Below are positions 35,713-45,706 of a stretch of DNA of 64,000 nt, one piece after another. The stretch is from Sunxiuqinia sp963677175 (GTDB lineage Bacteria; Bacteroidota; Bacteroidia; Bacteroidales; Prolixibacteraceae), in NCBI GenBank assembly GCA_963677175.2, contig CAXXES010000001.1, positions 744,001-808,000 of the forward strand, in the 5' to 3' direction. A program made the position numbers and the translations under genes. Each line of letters opens with the position of its first letter. Position 1 is the stretch's first letter. The notes beneath the pieces were generated by a model that saw only the letters and a list, made by a program, of their open reading frames with translations, searched no databases and was not told the DNA's origin.

Positions 35713-38085
35713 TTATTCGTACCTCAATGCTTCAACCGGGTTCCTCGTAGCTGCCCGCCAGCTTTGCCAGCTAACAGTCAGTAATGCAATTCCCAGCGCC
35801 AGCAAACCAGCAAGGGCAAAAATCCACCAGCTCAATTCTGTTTTGTACGCAAAGTTTTCGAGCCATTTATTCATGGCATAGTATGCAATGGGCGTGGCAA
35901 TCACAAAAGCAATGGCTACCCATTTTACAAAGTCGCGGTTGAGCATGGTCAATATTTCGGATATGCGGGCGCCGTTTACTTTGCGGATGCCAATTTCCTT
36001 GGTGCGTTGTTCCATTACGAAAAATGTCAATCCGATCAATCCAAGGCATGAGAGCAAAAGGGAAACCATGGTCGTATAGGATAATATTTTCTGAAATTGT
36101 TTATCCTTTTTGTACAGTGCATCCCATCTCTGATCAAGAAACTGATATTCCATGGGAAACTCGGGCGAAAGACGGTTCCAGACACTTTCAACCTGTTTGA
36201 TGGTATTATCGAAACCTGCCCTGTTTGTGCTGTTCAGTTTAAGATAAATGACCTGAGCACAATCACCTGAGCACATGAAGCCTGCCGCCCTAACCGGGAC
36301 ATGAAGCGACTCGAAATTATAATCATCGATCACGCCTGTTATCTGTCCTTTTTGAGGTTCTGAAGTTGCCATTTTAGCTTCTTCTATATTTGCAATATTG
36401 AAGTTGTTTTTAGCAGTTCGATTAAAGATAAAATCCTGGTTTTTGTTTGAATTCTCATCAAACCCCCTCCCTTCCTGAATATTAATTCCAAAAAATCCAA
36501 AGAAGTTCGGAGCAACAGAAAGTTTGGAAAAATGAATGTCATACCTTTCCCCTTTATTAATAATAGCCCGCCCCCAATTTTGATCATTCTTGATTAATAC
36601 ATTCTCCGAGAATGTAAAATCTGAGATTCCCGGGATCTGTTTCAATTCGGCTTTTAATGCATCTACATTATCATAGATTGCATCGTTGGTATTAGCGTAA
36701 ACAATGCTCTCCTTCTCAAATCCCAAATCCTGACTATTCAAATAACTGCTCTGTTTATTGATGACAAATATAGAAGCTATTAGTGCAATTGTTACTGCAA
36801 ACTGGAAGACCAGCAAGCCATTTCGTGATCGGTTAATGCCCTTGGTTTTTTGTTGTTTCCGTAGCAAGATCGAAGGCGCCTGTTTGCTAAAAATAACGCC
36901 GGGAACAATGCCGGTAATCGCAACCATTACAACCAAAACAGCAAAGAGCAACAGAATATAGTTAAGCGAAATAAATTCCGAAAATGTATATGTGGAAGAA
37001 GTAAGGCTGTTAAAAACCGGTAAAATTACGATGGTCAGCAAAATTGAGACGGCTACTGACAACAGCACCTGAACCAATGATTCACTAGTCACCAGCTGAA
37101 TAATCTTTTTACGGCTGCTTCCCATCATTTTGAAAATCCCAATATTCTTATTCCGTTTTTCACGCTGTGCTGTAATCATATTTACGTAATTGACACAGGC
37201 CAATAGCAGAATAAAAATTCCGGTAATGCCAATGATGGAAACAGTTAACCGGTTCCCATGTCTCAACAAGCTCAACTCCGGAAGATCAAAATAGACTTTG
37301 GTAAATGGGAATAGTTTGAATTGAATGTCAGCCTTCATATCATCCGGAACTTTATCAAGTGATATGTTTGACAACCTTGCCTCAACCTGATTATAGGAAG
37401 CGTGGTCGTTAAGCCGCACAAAACCTTTGTAGTTTTGTGTCCCCCAATGTTTCATATTATCCACATACCAATCTATTTTATAGTTTGTTTGAAATGACAG
37501 CACGGCTTCAAAGTTCCATGATGACTCCTGTGGAAGATCTTCTATTACAGCAGTTATTTCCAGCTCTTCGCCTTGTAAATAAGTAGCGTTATAAGTCACG
37601 GTCTTCCCAACAGGATTTTCGTCACCAAATATTTTTTCCGATAACGACCGGGTTATAACCAGCTTATTGGCAGCATTTAGAGCAATTTCAGGATTTCCCC
37701 AAACAGGCTTAAACTGAAAGACCCGAAAGAAGCACGAATCGGCTGTTATTAATTTGTCCAGCTTGAACTTCCGTTGTCCACCAGCAAGGAAAATCTGCGG
37801 AGACCAATCATTGGAACAATAGGTGATTTTGTCAACCTCAGGTATTTCATCTTTTACCAGGTTCACCATGTTTTGCGAAAGATAAGTGCCTCTCCCATTC
37901 ATGAGACAATAGACATGATCCACCCCGGGAATAAACCGATCGGTACTTTTCTCTTTCATTACAAATGAAAAGATGAGCATGCTGACGGTAAGACCAACTG
38001 TCAGTCCAAGGACATTAAGCAATGTAACCGCTTTATTTTTACTCAAATTCCTGAGAGTCAGTTTTAGGTTTTTCAATGATGCCAT
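35713..38085 (-). CDS. FtsX/MacB-like ABC permease P12
   Basis: 790 residues from the ATG at 38083-38085 (MASLKNLKLTLRNL), which fits the family N-terminus. An earlier ATG at 38109 lies inside the stop region of the preceding gene. The first FtsX half has KNIGIFKMMGSSRKKII and the linker APSILLRKQQ; the second periplasmic domain has GVIDDYNFESL and an unusual Cys pair (GFMCSGDC). The tail is the full shared type with NGARISEILTMLNRDF, KTELSWW and the Arg end. It is the last (rightmost) gene with the Arg-type end. Confidence 0.92.
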   Translation of the reverse strand: MASLKNLKLTLRNLSKNKAVTLLNVLGLTVGLTVSMLIFSFVMKEKSTDRFIPGVDHVYCLMNGRGTYLSQNMVNLVKDEIPEVDKITYCSNDWSPQIFLAGGQRKFKLDKLITADSCFFRVFQFKPVWGNPEIALNAANKLVITRSLSEKIFGDENPVGKTVTYNATYLQGEELEITAVIEDLPQESSWNFEAVLSFQTNYKIDWYVDNMKHWGTQNYKGFVRLNDHASYNQVEARLSNISLDKVPDDMKADIQFKLFPFTKVYFDLPELSLLRHGNRLTVSIIGITGIFILLLACVNYVNMITAQREKRNKNIGIFKMMGSSRKKIIQLVTSESLVQVLLSVAVSILLTIVILPVFNSLTSSTYTFSEFISLNYILLLFAVLVVMVAITGIVPGVIFSKQAPSILLRKQQKTKGINRSRNGLLVFQFAVTIALIASIFVINKQSSYLNSQDLGFEKESIVYANTNDAIYDNVDALKAELKQIPGISDFTFSENVLIKNDQNWGRAIINKGERYDIHFSKLSVAPNFFGFFGINIQEGRGFDENSNKNQDFIFNRTAKNNFNIANIEEAKMATSEPQKGQITGVIDDYNFESLHVPVRAAGFMCSGDCAQVIYLKLNSTNRAGFDNTIKQVESVWNRLSPEFPMEYQFLDQRWDALYKKDKQFQKILSYTTMVSLLLSCLGLIGLTFFVMEQRTKEIGIRKVNGARISEILTMLNRDFVKWVAIAFVIATPIAYYAMNKWLENFAYKTELSWWIFALAGLLALGIALLTVSWQSWRAATRNPVEALRYE

Positions 38086-38101
38086 TTTTGTGCTTTTAAA
38101 A

Positions 38102-40471
38102 TTATTCATACCGCAGCGCCTCCACCGGGTTCCGCGTTGCTGCTCTAATCGTTTGATAGCTGGTTGTCAATAAAATAATGATAAAGAGTATTCCCGCGCC
38201 CAAGCCAAATATCCACGGCTGCACATGCAGTTTGTTGGCGCTCGGGATCCATTCGTACACCCACCAGGCAGAGGGGATTGCGATTAGCAAGGCAAAAAAC
38301 AGCAGGACAAAATATTCACGGCTTAGGATGTAAAAGATGTTGACGGAAGTGCTTCCATTGATTTTGCGTACGCCAATTTCTTTGGTCCGGCGAAAAACCG
38401 TGAACGAAACCAAGCCGAGCAGCCCGATCATGGCCAAAAAGATATTAAAGACTGTAAAAAACAGGATGGTGCGGTTAACAGCATGATAGATTTTAAAGCT
38501 GTTTTCGTTGGCAAAGGCCGTTGGCAGGTCATTAAACTCGAAGGGATCGCTAGGGAACGCTGCTTCAAATTCACGGGTCAAGATTGTTTTTGCTTGCTGG
38601 TAATTGTTTGGGTCAATACGGAAAGCAAACGTCCAGGTGCCGGCAATTTCTTCCGGTGCCAATACCATAATGGAAGGTTCAATGCCGTTGTGCATGTCTT
38701 TGTAAATGTAGTTTTTCACCACGCCAACAACGGTAAGCCTGTTATCATTCAGCCGTTTGCCGATGGGGTCATCCCAGCCAAAGCACTTGGCTGCCGTTTC
38801 ATTGATCAGGCAGGCTTTGCCGACATCGCCTGGGAACGAGCGCGAGAAATCGCGGCCGGCAATCAGTGAAATGCCCATATTCCGTATGTAGTCATAACCA
38901 ATATCGTTAAAACGACAACTGATCTTTTCCTCTTGGTTTCCCCCCTCCCAATTGGTCATGCCCCCGCCAAAGCTGACAAATGGGATGTGTTTCGACATGG
39001 AAGCGTCAATAATTTCGGGATGTTGTAACATGCGGTCGCGCAATTGGTTGAAAGTGGTTCCGTTTTTGGTGGCAGTCATCTTGGTGTAAAGCATGTGTTC
39101 CTTGTCGAATCCCAAATCCTTTTGAGCCAGGTGCCTGATTTGCAACGAAAACGACAGGGTGATCAAAATCAGGAAAACGGAAATAGCAAACTGGGAAGTA
39201 ACGAGCGCTTTTTTCAGGTTGAATTTCTCACGCCCTTTGCTGAATACATCACCCTTAAACAAGGACATGATTTTATTGGATGATAAAAACAAGGCCGGGT
39301 AAACACCAGACAAAAGGCCAACGCCCAACGAAACGAAAATCATCAATCCGATAGATTGCCAATTGCCTGTAAAACTAAAATCGAGTTGGCGGCCAACAAT
39401 CCCGGCAAAAACCGGCAAAAAGATCACAACCAACAACAAGGCCATTCCCAAGGCAAGCAGCGAAATGAGAATGGTTTCGCCCAAAAATTGTACGATAAGT
39501 GTTGCCCGGTTACTGCCGCTTACTTTTTTAACGGCAACCTCTTTCCCGCGGGTAGAAGCATTGGCTGTGGTCAGGTTAATGTAATTGAACGCCGACATGA
39601 TCAGGATAAACAAGCCAATTAACCCATATAACGTCAGTACCACGTAATAATGGCCATTCCCGTTGAAATCCAGGTAAAGCATATTCATCGGGCACAACTG
39701 GAGTTCTTCGAATTCAGCTCCACGGAACCCGGCAAAAACGGGTTTGATTTTCTGTTCAAGCGACTTGTAATCCACACCGGGCCTGAGCTGGGCAAAAGTC
39801 ATACAATCCCCGGTGTAGAGGTCGCCCCGGGTAATTCCGTCAGTGTGTTTCAAAGTTGAAAATGAAATAATATAATTGGGCCGGATAGTCATATTATCAG
39901 GTAGATCGACGTAAACACCCGTCACTTTCAGGTCGAATTTCTTCTCCATGCTTACCGTTTTCCCAATCGCTCTTTCTCCGGGGAATAGCTTTTCTGCCAT
40001 GGTCTCCGACAGCACAATATTGAACGGCTCCGATAAGGCATTTTGTTGACTGCCTTCAATAAAATGGTAAGTAAAAACGTCGAGATAGCAACTGTCGGCG
40101 CAGATACCTTCGTTTTCGTATACCTGGCGCTCAGGAGCCGAGGCCAGGAACTTACCGCCGTTCTCGCGGATCACGGTCACCTTTTCGAATTCAGGGAACT
40201 GCTTTTCCAACAACTGCGCGGTAATGGCTCTGGAATGTGGTGAAATATCATTCCCATCCATGGCGTACATGGTTTTGGCATAATGCCGCTGAACCCGGTA
40301 AATCCGGTCATAGTTGACATTGGCCTTATCCCAGCTTAGTTCGTGCTGAATGAACAGCCCGATCAGGATAAAAGCGGTGAACCCCAATGCAAGCCCGAAA
40401 ACATTGATCAATGAATACACCTTGTGTTTCACGAATTTTCGGACTGAAATTTTAAAAATGGTGCGGAACAT
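38102..40471 (-). CDS. FtsX/MacB-like ABC permease P13, mostly private C-terminus
   Basis: 789 residues. The first FtsX half has KEVAVKKVSGSNRATLIVQ and the linker NKIMSLFKGDV; the second periplasmic domain has GVVKNYIYKDM. The last FtsX half is distinct (KINGSTSVNIFYILSREYF, then LHVQPWIFGLGAG) until the final RAATRNPVEALRYE. As in P3 and P5, only the extreme 3' end is common. The body has higher GC than several neighbours. It divides the Arg-type tails to its left from the Lys-type tails to its right. Confidence 0.92.
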   Translation of the reverse strand: MFRTIFKISVRKFVKHKVYSLINVFGLALGFTAFILIGLFIQHELSWDKANVNYDRIYRVQRHYAKTMYAMDGNDISPHSRAITAQLLEKQFPEFEKVTVIRENGGKFLASAPERQVYENEGICADSCYLDVFTYHFIEGSQQNALSEPFNIVLSETMAEKLFPGERAIGKTVSMEKKFDLKVTGVYVDLPDNMTIRPNYIISFSTLKHTDGITRGDLYTGDCMTFAQLRPGVDYKSLEQKIKPVFAGFRGAEFEELQLCPMNMLYLDFNGNGHYYVVLTLYGLIGLFILIMSAFNYINLTTANASTRGKEVAVKKVSGSNRATLIVQFLGETILISLLALGMALLLVVIFLPVFAGIVGRQLDFSFTGNWQSIGLMIFVSLGVGLLSGVYPALFLSSNKIMSLFKGDVFSKGREKFNLKKALVTSQFAISVFLILITLSFSLQIRHLAQKDLGFDKEHMLYTKMTATKNGTTFNQLRDRMLQHPEIIDASMSKHIPFVSFGGGMTNWEGGNQEEKISCRFNDIGYDYIRNMGISLIAGRDFSRSFPGDVGKACLINETAAKCFGWDDPIGKRLNDNRLTVVGVVKNYIYKDMHNGIEPSIMVLAPEEIAGTWTFAFRIDPNNYQQAKTILTREFEAAFPSDPFEFNDLPTAFANENSFKIYHAVNRTILFFTVFNIFLAMIGLLGLVSFTVFRRTKEIGVRKINGSTSVNIFYILSREYFVLLFFALLIAIPSAWWVYEWIPSANKLHVQPWIFGLGAGILFIIILLTTSYQTIRAATRNPVEALRYE

Positions 40472-40502
40472 GTTAAATTATTTAGTTGGTGATTTTGTTA
40501 TT

Positions 40503-40551
40503 TTATTCATACCTCAGCGCCTCCATCGGGTTTCGCGTTGCCGCTTTCCAG
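40503..40551 (-). pseudogene. orphan permease tail
   Basis: Reads WKAATRNPMEALRYE and stop on the minus strand, 31 bp before the start of the gene at 38102-40471. It joins repeat A directly on its other side at TTTCCAG. Confidence 0.75.
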
Positions 40552-40671
40552 AAGCCCCTCTAAATCTCCCCGAAGGGGAGACTTTTGGGCGGTGTCAAAT
40601 TTCTTCATTTGCTCATTTTATAATCAGTCTCATTTTTCTCCCCTCCTTCGGAGGGGTTGGGGGAGGCTTCT
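40550..40671. repeat. repeat A, long copy
   Basis: A ~120-bp element found also at 61642-61754, with matching stretches such as GGGGAGACTTTTGGGCGGTG and TTCTTCATTTGCTCATTTTA, and the hairpin CCCCTCCTTCGGAGGGG near its right end. It lies between the stop of the permease at 40675 and an orphan tail. Confidence 0.75.
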
Positions 40672-40674
40672 TCC

Positions 40675-43020
40675 TTATTCGTATCGAAGGGCTTCCACCG
40701 GGTTTCTCGTTGCTGCTTTCCAGCTTTGCCAGCTTACCGTCAGCAGTGCAATTCCAAGGGCCAGCAAACCGGCCAAAGCAAAGATCCACCAGCTCAATTC
40801 GGTTTTGTAGGCAAAGTTTTCGAGCCATTTATTCATGGCATAGTACGCAATGGGCGTGGCAACTACAAAAGCAATGATTACCCATTTAACAAAGTCGCGG
40901 TTGAGCATGACCAGCACTTCTGAGATCCGGGCGCCGTTGACTTTGCGGATGCCGATTTCCTTTACACGGTCGCGACTGATGAAGATGACTAATCCCAGTA
41001 ATCCGATAATAGAAAGCAGAATACACCACATGGATACAAACTCAATAAAATGGGCCATCTTTTCCTCTTTGGCATAAAGAGCATTCAACGAGTCATCAAG
41101 AAATTTAACTTCAAATTGGTTCTTCGGGTCAAACTGGTGTGCGATATTTTTAATATCGGCCATTATCTGTGTATAGTTGCCCTGCGTAACGCGAAGCATC
41201 AAATTATTTTTTCGTCCTTCACACCGCCAAAAAGCCAATGGGGCAACGTCACTTTTTAATGATGAAAAGTTAAAGTTTTTGGCAATTCCGATAATCGAGC
41301 CATTAAAATCGAAGCCATTAAGTTGACGCTGCAACGGTTCTCTCCAACCGAATTCTTCTACTGCTTTTTCATTCAATATGAATGAATTGAGATCGGCTTG
41401 CGAGCCTTCCGAAAATTTACGCCCATCGGTCATCTCAATTCCAAAGAAGTCTAAAAAGCGATCATCAACCGGCCAGCAGGAAAACTGGATATATTGCCCG
41501 CCTTCGGTTGTTCTTCCCCAGCCCATGCCAACATTTCCCGGGACAAATTGGGCATAAGTGTAATCAACAACACTTTCATTTTTCATTAACTCATCGGCAA
41601 AAGCCTGGTAATGTTTTTGAAGTTCTGTGCTTGTATGTAAATAAATGACCTGCTCTTTGTTGATCCCAATGTCAAAATTACGCCAGAAGCTTAGCTGTTT
41701 TTCGATGACCAGGGATGCTGAGATGAGGGCGACCGTAAACACAAATTGCGCCACGATGAGTGTGTTTCGGAAAGCTTTTCCTTTTCCTGAAAAATGAATA
41801 GTTCCTTTTACAATTTGCGCTATTGGAGCCGATGTGATGTATTTGGCCGGGTATAAACCGGCAAAAACTCCAAAGGCCAAACTAAAAAGCAGGAACAACC
41901 ACAAAAAGCCATATCTACCTTGTAACCCTAGTCCCTGGATATTGAATAGCGATTCGATAGATGGATAAGAAATCCAATAGATGATCATGGAAACAATTAG
42001 GGCAGCCAATGACAACAAAACCGATTCAACAATAATCTGTACTATCGTTGAAGATCTTTTCCCGCCAAGGACCCGGGATATCGAAAGAGCTTTTGCCCGA
42101 ACCGGTGCTTGGGAAGTAGAGAAGTTAACAAAATTTACGCCCCCCATTACTATAAGAATAACAATAAGTAGGACCAATACATTGAGAATAACCGGATTGA
42201 CAAACTCAAAATATCCATCATTGGAAAAATGCAACTGATCTAACCTGTTTAAAGTAAGGTAGGTCCCATCAACTTTATATTGCTCTTTCTCTTCTGCTAT
42301 TTCTTCACTGATTCTTGGGATCTTTTCAATTTTCTCAGCAATCAGTTTAGGACTGCTGCCTGCCGATAGTTTCATAAAATTATTGAAACTCCACTCACTC
42401 CAATAATTAAAATAACCATACTGCTTTTCTTCTTTACAGGTTGAAAACGACAATAGGCAATCTGCCTGAAGCGATGAATTAGTGGGAAAATTAGCCATGA
42501 CGGCTGTAACTTCATAGGAAACACCATCGGCCAAGATGTTCTTTCCTAATGGATTACTGGTTCCAAAAAGCTTATGCGAAAGCTCCTCTGAAATGATGGC
42601 CGATTTCGGAGCGATTAAAGATGTTTGCGCGTCACCCAGTAATAACGGAAAAGAAAAAACATTGAAAAAATCACTTTCCGCAAAATAAACTTCCACCCGA
42701 AACTTGATATCGGTTTCGGCCAAGCCAGAGGTTGTCAGATCCTGCTTATCATTCCAAAGTGGGGTAATCGCTTCAACTTCAGGCACATTTTCTTTAATGA
42801 CCTGGCTCATGGCTGCCGGCAGCCAACCACCATCGTCCCTGGTTTCGAGCCGGTAAACCGATTCCACATTTTCGTGAAATTGATCAAAGCTTTTTTCAAA
42901 AGAAACATATAGACTGAGAATAATAATGCCAGTAAATGAAATAACCAAGCTAAGTAGGGTCAATACTGAAGAAGTTTTGTACTTCAATATCGATTTGCAA
43001 GTGCGTTTTAATTGTATCAT
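40675..43020 (-). CDS. FtsX/MacB-like ABC permease P14
   Basis: 781 residues. The first FtsX half has AKALSISRVLGGKRSSTIV and the linker PIAQIVKGTI; the second periplasmic domain has GIAKNFNFSSL. The tail is the full shared type with NGARISEVLVMLNRDF, KTELSWW and the Lys end SWQSWKAATRNP. Over 177 bp (40700-40876) it differs from the next gene's tail (43362-43538) at one base, while the bodies are unrelated at a glance. The 203-bp gap downstream holds repeat A and an orphan tail. Confidence 0.92.
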   Translation of the reverse strand: MIQLKRTCKSILKYKTSSVLTLLSLVISFTGIIILSLYVSFEKSFDQFHENVESVYRLETRDDGGWLPAAMSQVIKENVPEVEAITPLWNDKQDLTTSGLAETDIKFRVEVYFAESDFFNVFSFPLLLGDAQTSLIAPKSAIISEELSHKLFGTSNPLGKNILADGVSYEVTAVMANFPTNSSLQADCLLSFSTCKEEKQYGYFNYWSEWSFNNFMKLSAGSSPKLIAEKIEKIPRISEEIAEEKEQYKVDGTYLTLNRLDQLHFSNDGYFEFVNPVILNVLVLLIVILIVMGGVNFVNFSTSQAPVRAKALSISRVLGGKRSSTIVQIIVESVLLSLAALIVSMIIYWISYPSIESLFNIQGLGLQGRYGFLWLFLLFSLAFGVFAGLYPAKYITSAPIAQIVKGTIHFSGKGKAFRNTLIVAQFVFTVALISASLVIEKQLSFWRNFDIGINKEQVIYLHTSTELQKHYQAFADELMKNESVVDYTYAQFVPGNVGMGWGRTTEGGQYIQFSCWPVDDRFLDFFGIEMTDGRKFSEGSQADLNSFILNEKAVEEFGWREPLQRQLNGFDFNGSIIGIAKNFNFSSLKSDVAPLAFWRCEGRKNNLMLRVTQGNYTQIMADIKNIAHQFDPKNQFEVKFLDDSLNALYAKEEKMAHFIEFVSMWCILLSIIGLLGLVIFISRDRVKEIGIRKVNGARISEVLVMLNRDFVKWVIIAFVVATPIAYYAMNKWLENFAYKTELSWWIFALAGLLALGIALLTVSWQSWKAATRNPVEALRYE

Positions 43021-43067
43021 TGTATTTTCATTTTTTTTCTATTCCTAATATATTGAATACATTATCC

Positions 43068-43120
43068 CTATATCGACGCCTCAACCGGTTTTTCGCGTTG
43101 CTGCCCGTCAGGTTTGCCAG
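43068..43120 (-). pseudogene. orphan permease tail, degenerate
   Basis: On the minus strand it matches AAxRKxxVEAS-like remains of the shared end (GCAGCGCGAAAAACC, then GGTTGAGGCGTCGA) but has lost the RYE stop. It joins repeat B on its upstream side through GTTTGCCAGATAAGTGCC, the same junction seen at 61.39 kb. Confidence 0.55.
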
Positions 43121-43124
43121 ATAA

Positions 43125-43336
43125 GTGCCGGAGGCACGTTGTTTTGGTAGCCTGAATAATAGCGCCAAAGCGAAAGTCCCGTAGGGATGGTGTTTTATTT
43201 CCATCATTCATAAAATTCGAATAACCAAGCATCTTCGTATTTCATTTCTTCTTTTCCTATAACGCCGTCCCGATGGGACTAATTTCCGCATTAATATGCT
43301 CATTCTACCATAACGGCGTCGCTCTGCGACTGTATT
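43125..43336. repeat. hairpin repeat B, copy 3
   Basis: Collinear with copy 1 and carries the same four small hairpins, the last with loop TCT instead of TAT. It fills the gap between the stop of the permease at 43337 and the orphan tail. Antisense open frames across it are not genes. Confidence 0.75.
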
Positions 43337-45697
43337 TTATTCATATCTCAGCGCTTTCACCGGGTTTCTCGTTGCTGCTTTCCAGCTTTGCCTGCTTACC
43401 GTCAGCAGTGCAATTCCAAGGGCCAGCAAACCGGCCAAAGCAAAGATCCACCAGCTCAATTCGGTTTTGTAGGCAAAGTTTTCGAGCCATTTATTCATGG
43501 CATAGTACGCAATGGGCGTGGCAACTACAAAAGCAATGGCTACCCATTTTACAAAGTCGCGGTTGAGCAAGGCTAATATTTCAGATACCTTGGCACCGTT
43601 TACTTTTCGGATACCGATTTCTTTAATCTTCGATTCAATCAAAAACATTGTTATTCCCAACAATCCCAAACAGGCTATAAAAACTGCCAGAATTGTGAGG
43701 ACAAACGAGATGTTCGCGAAGCTTTGGTCTTTTTCATACAGCTTGGCAAGAGCTTGGTCAAGGAAATAATATTCAAAGGGCCAATCTGGAACAAATTGCT
43801 TCCATATATTGTCTGCTTTTTTGAGTACCATATTTATGTTCTCAAAGCTCACATTAGAAAGTTTTAAATAGGCATATCCTAAGTTTTCCGGTTTCTTATT
43901 AACAAAAGCCATGGGTTTTATAGGCAAATGAAAAGACAGATAATTAAAGTCCTGAACTATTCCGACTATGTTTCCCGATGCATTGGAATAGGATGATACC
44001 CGGGCCTTGCTAATATCGGCAATACCAAATTCTTTTAGCGCCGTTTGGTTAAATATGTGGTCTTTCTCCTTGTCGGAAGTAGTGTTAAAACCCGGGCCTT
44101 CAAGAATCTTCAATCCCATCAGGTTGAAAAAACCGCTATCGACCTGAATGATACTGTACTGTACCCGTTTGTCTTCTCCTTCATTGGAAATGTTCATTCC
44201 ATGTAAGTTATCTTCCTGTCCCAAAATCTCTGAAGCATAAGCAATACCTTTTACCCCAGGTATTTTTAGAAATTCGTCTCCGAAGGCAGATGTGTGTTCC
44301 CCTATCTCCCCAATTAAAGGGATACATATAATATCGTCCTTTTGATAGCCTGTCGGACGGTTGAGCATGTACCTGTTTTGTTTCTGAATAGCGAGAGAGC
44401 CAATTATCAGCATAATTGAAACCATAAACTGTGTTACCAATAATCCTGTTCGAAAATATTCTTTCCCTTTTTTGTTGTTTTTAAGGATTAGATGGTATTT
44501 GCCTGACTGGAAGTAAACCGCGATAATTACTCCGCTCGCAATAGTCAGGACCAGCGGGATAACCCAATATCCCTTGCTAAAAATAAACTGAAGAAAGAAA
44601 TAGAAAGGGAATGATTGTCCGCTTAAATGGTTAAAGAAAGGGGACGTTATGGCTACCAGGGCAACAGCAATAGCCAGCGAGATAACTCCCTGCAGAACAG
44701 TTTCTGTCAAAAATTGCATGTACATTGATAGTTTTGAAGCGCCATTGGTATGGCTGACAGCTATACTTTTCCGCTTTTTTTCTTTTTGTGCCGTACTCAG
44801 GTTGATAAAGTTAATACCCCCTGCCAGCACTATAACCAGGGCAAGAATAGCCATTGACCATACACTACTTTTGCTATTATGTTCCAGGATATACTCTTCG
44901 AACGTGTTATCGAAATATAAATCACGAAAGGGTTTTAATCTTAATTCTTTAAAATCTTCAGCCAACCAGTTTGGGGCGTTCTCTTTAAAAACGTTATTTA
45001 AAGTACTTTCTACATCATTAACCTGCGTATTTTCATTTAGTGTTACATAGGCTTCATAGATCGTACTTCCCCAGTGTTCATCGCCAAGCTCTGACTTGTC
45101 AATTGATTGGTGGGGCATGATACATGAAAACTTTAACATGTCATTTTGTGGGAGGTCTTCAATTACGGCAGATACGTGGTATTCGAAGTCACCCCAATTT
45201 GTACTTCTAAATGTAAGTTTTTCCCCAACGGTATTTTCGGAACCAAAAATTTTGCGCGACAGGCTTTGGGTAAGCACAATGCCATCGGGAGAATTTAAAG
45301 CATTTTCCAGATTGCCGAAAATCGGTTTATATGGAAACACTTCAAAAAAATCACGGGTTGCATATAAAATCTTCCCTAAACCGAACGATTCTTCGTTATG
45401 CACAAAGTTTTGCTTCATGCTCCAGCTTTCCATTAAATGAGTTGTCGATTTTATCCCAGGAATGCCGGTTAAAAGTTCGTATGTTTTATAAGAAATTGTA
45501 CTGCCGTTTCTCGGTTGTATCCTGTAAATTTTATTGTTTTCGGGAATGTTGTTTCCAACGCTGGATTCATTAACCACATAACTGCCTAACAGGACGAAAA
45601 TGGCAAAGGTGACCGATAGTCCAATAATATTCAATGCCGAAGAAATTTTATTCGACCGGATATAACGGATTGCTGATTTTAAATAAAATGTTATCAT
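43337..45697 (-). CDS. FtsX/MacB-like ABC permease P15, mutated tail
   Basis: 786 residues. The first FtsX half has RKSIAVSHTNGASKLSMYM and the linker is reduced (KYHLILKNNKKG); the second periplasmic domain has GIVQDFNYLSF. The tail is the shared type but carries two private changes, Trp to Arg in SRQSWKAATRNP and Glu to Lys in VKALRYE. Apart from the first of these, 177 bp of it match the next gene's tail exactly. The changes must be younger than the exchange. Spacing to the gene upstream is only 9 bp. Confidence 0.92.
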   Translation of the reverse strand: MITFYLKSAIRYIRSNKISSALNIIGLSVTFAIFVLLGSYVVNESSVGNNIPENNKIYRIQPRNGSTISYKTYELLTGIPGIKSTTHLMESWSMKQNFVHNEESFGLGKILYATRDFFEVFPYKPIFGNLENALNSPDGIVLTQSLSRKIFGSENTVGEKLTFRSTNWGDFEYHVSAVIEDLPQNDMLKFSCIMPHQSIDKSELGDEHWGSTIYEAYVTLNENTQVNDVESTLNNVFKENAPNWLAEDFKELRLKPFRDLYFDNTFEEYILEHNSKSSVWSMAILALVIVLAGGINFINLSTAQKEKKRKSIAVSHTNGASKLSMYMQFLTETVLQGVISLAIAVALVAITSPFFNHLSGQSFPFYFFLQFIFSKGYWVIPLVLTIASGVIIAVYFQSGKYHLILKNNKKGKEYFRTGLLVTQFMVSIMLIIGSLAIQKQNRYMLNRPTGYQKDDIICIPLIGEIGEHTSAFGDEFLKIPGVKGIAYASEILGQEDNLHGMNISNEGEDKRVQYSIIQVDSGFFNLMGLKILEGPGFNTTSDKEKDHIFNQTALKEFGIADISKARVSSYSNASGNIVGIVQDFNYLSFHLPIKPMAFVNKKPENLGYAYLKLSNVSFENINMVLKKADNIWKQFVPDWPFEYYFLDQALAKLYEKDQSFANISFVLTILAVFIACLGLLGITMFLIESKIKEIGIRKVNGAKVSEILALLNRDFVKWVAIAFVVATPIAYYAMNKWLENFAYKTELSWWIFALAGLLALGIALLTVSRQSWKAATRNPVKALRYE

Positions 45698-45706
45698 CGC
45701 TTTAAT

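Noticed and set aside
43273..43566. Plus-strand frames reading from repeat B into the permease tail (also at 12014, 40350 and 61391)
   Set aside because: They are antisense readings of repeats and shared tails; their similarity to each other only reflects the repeated DNA.
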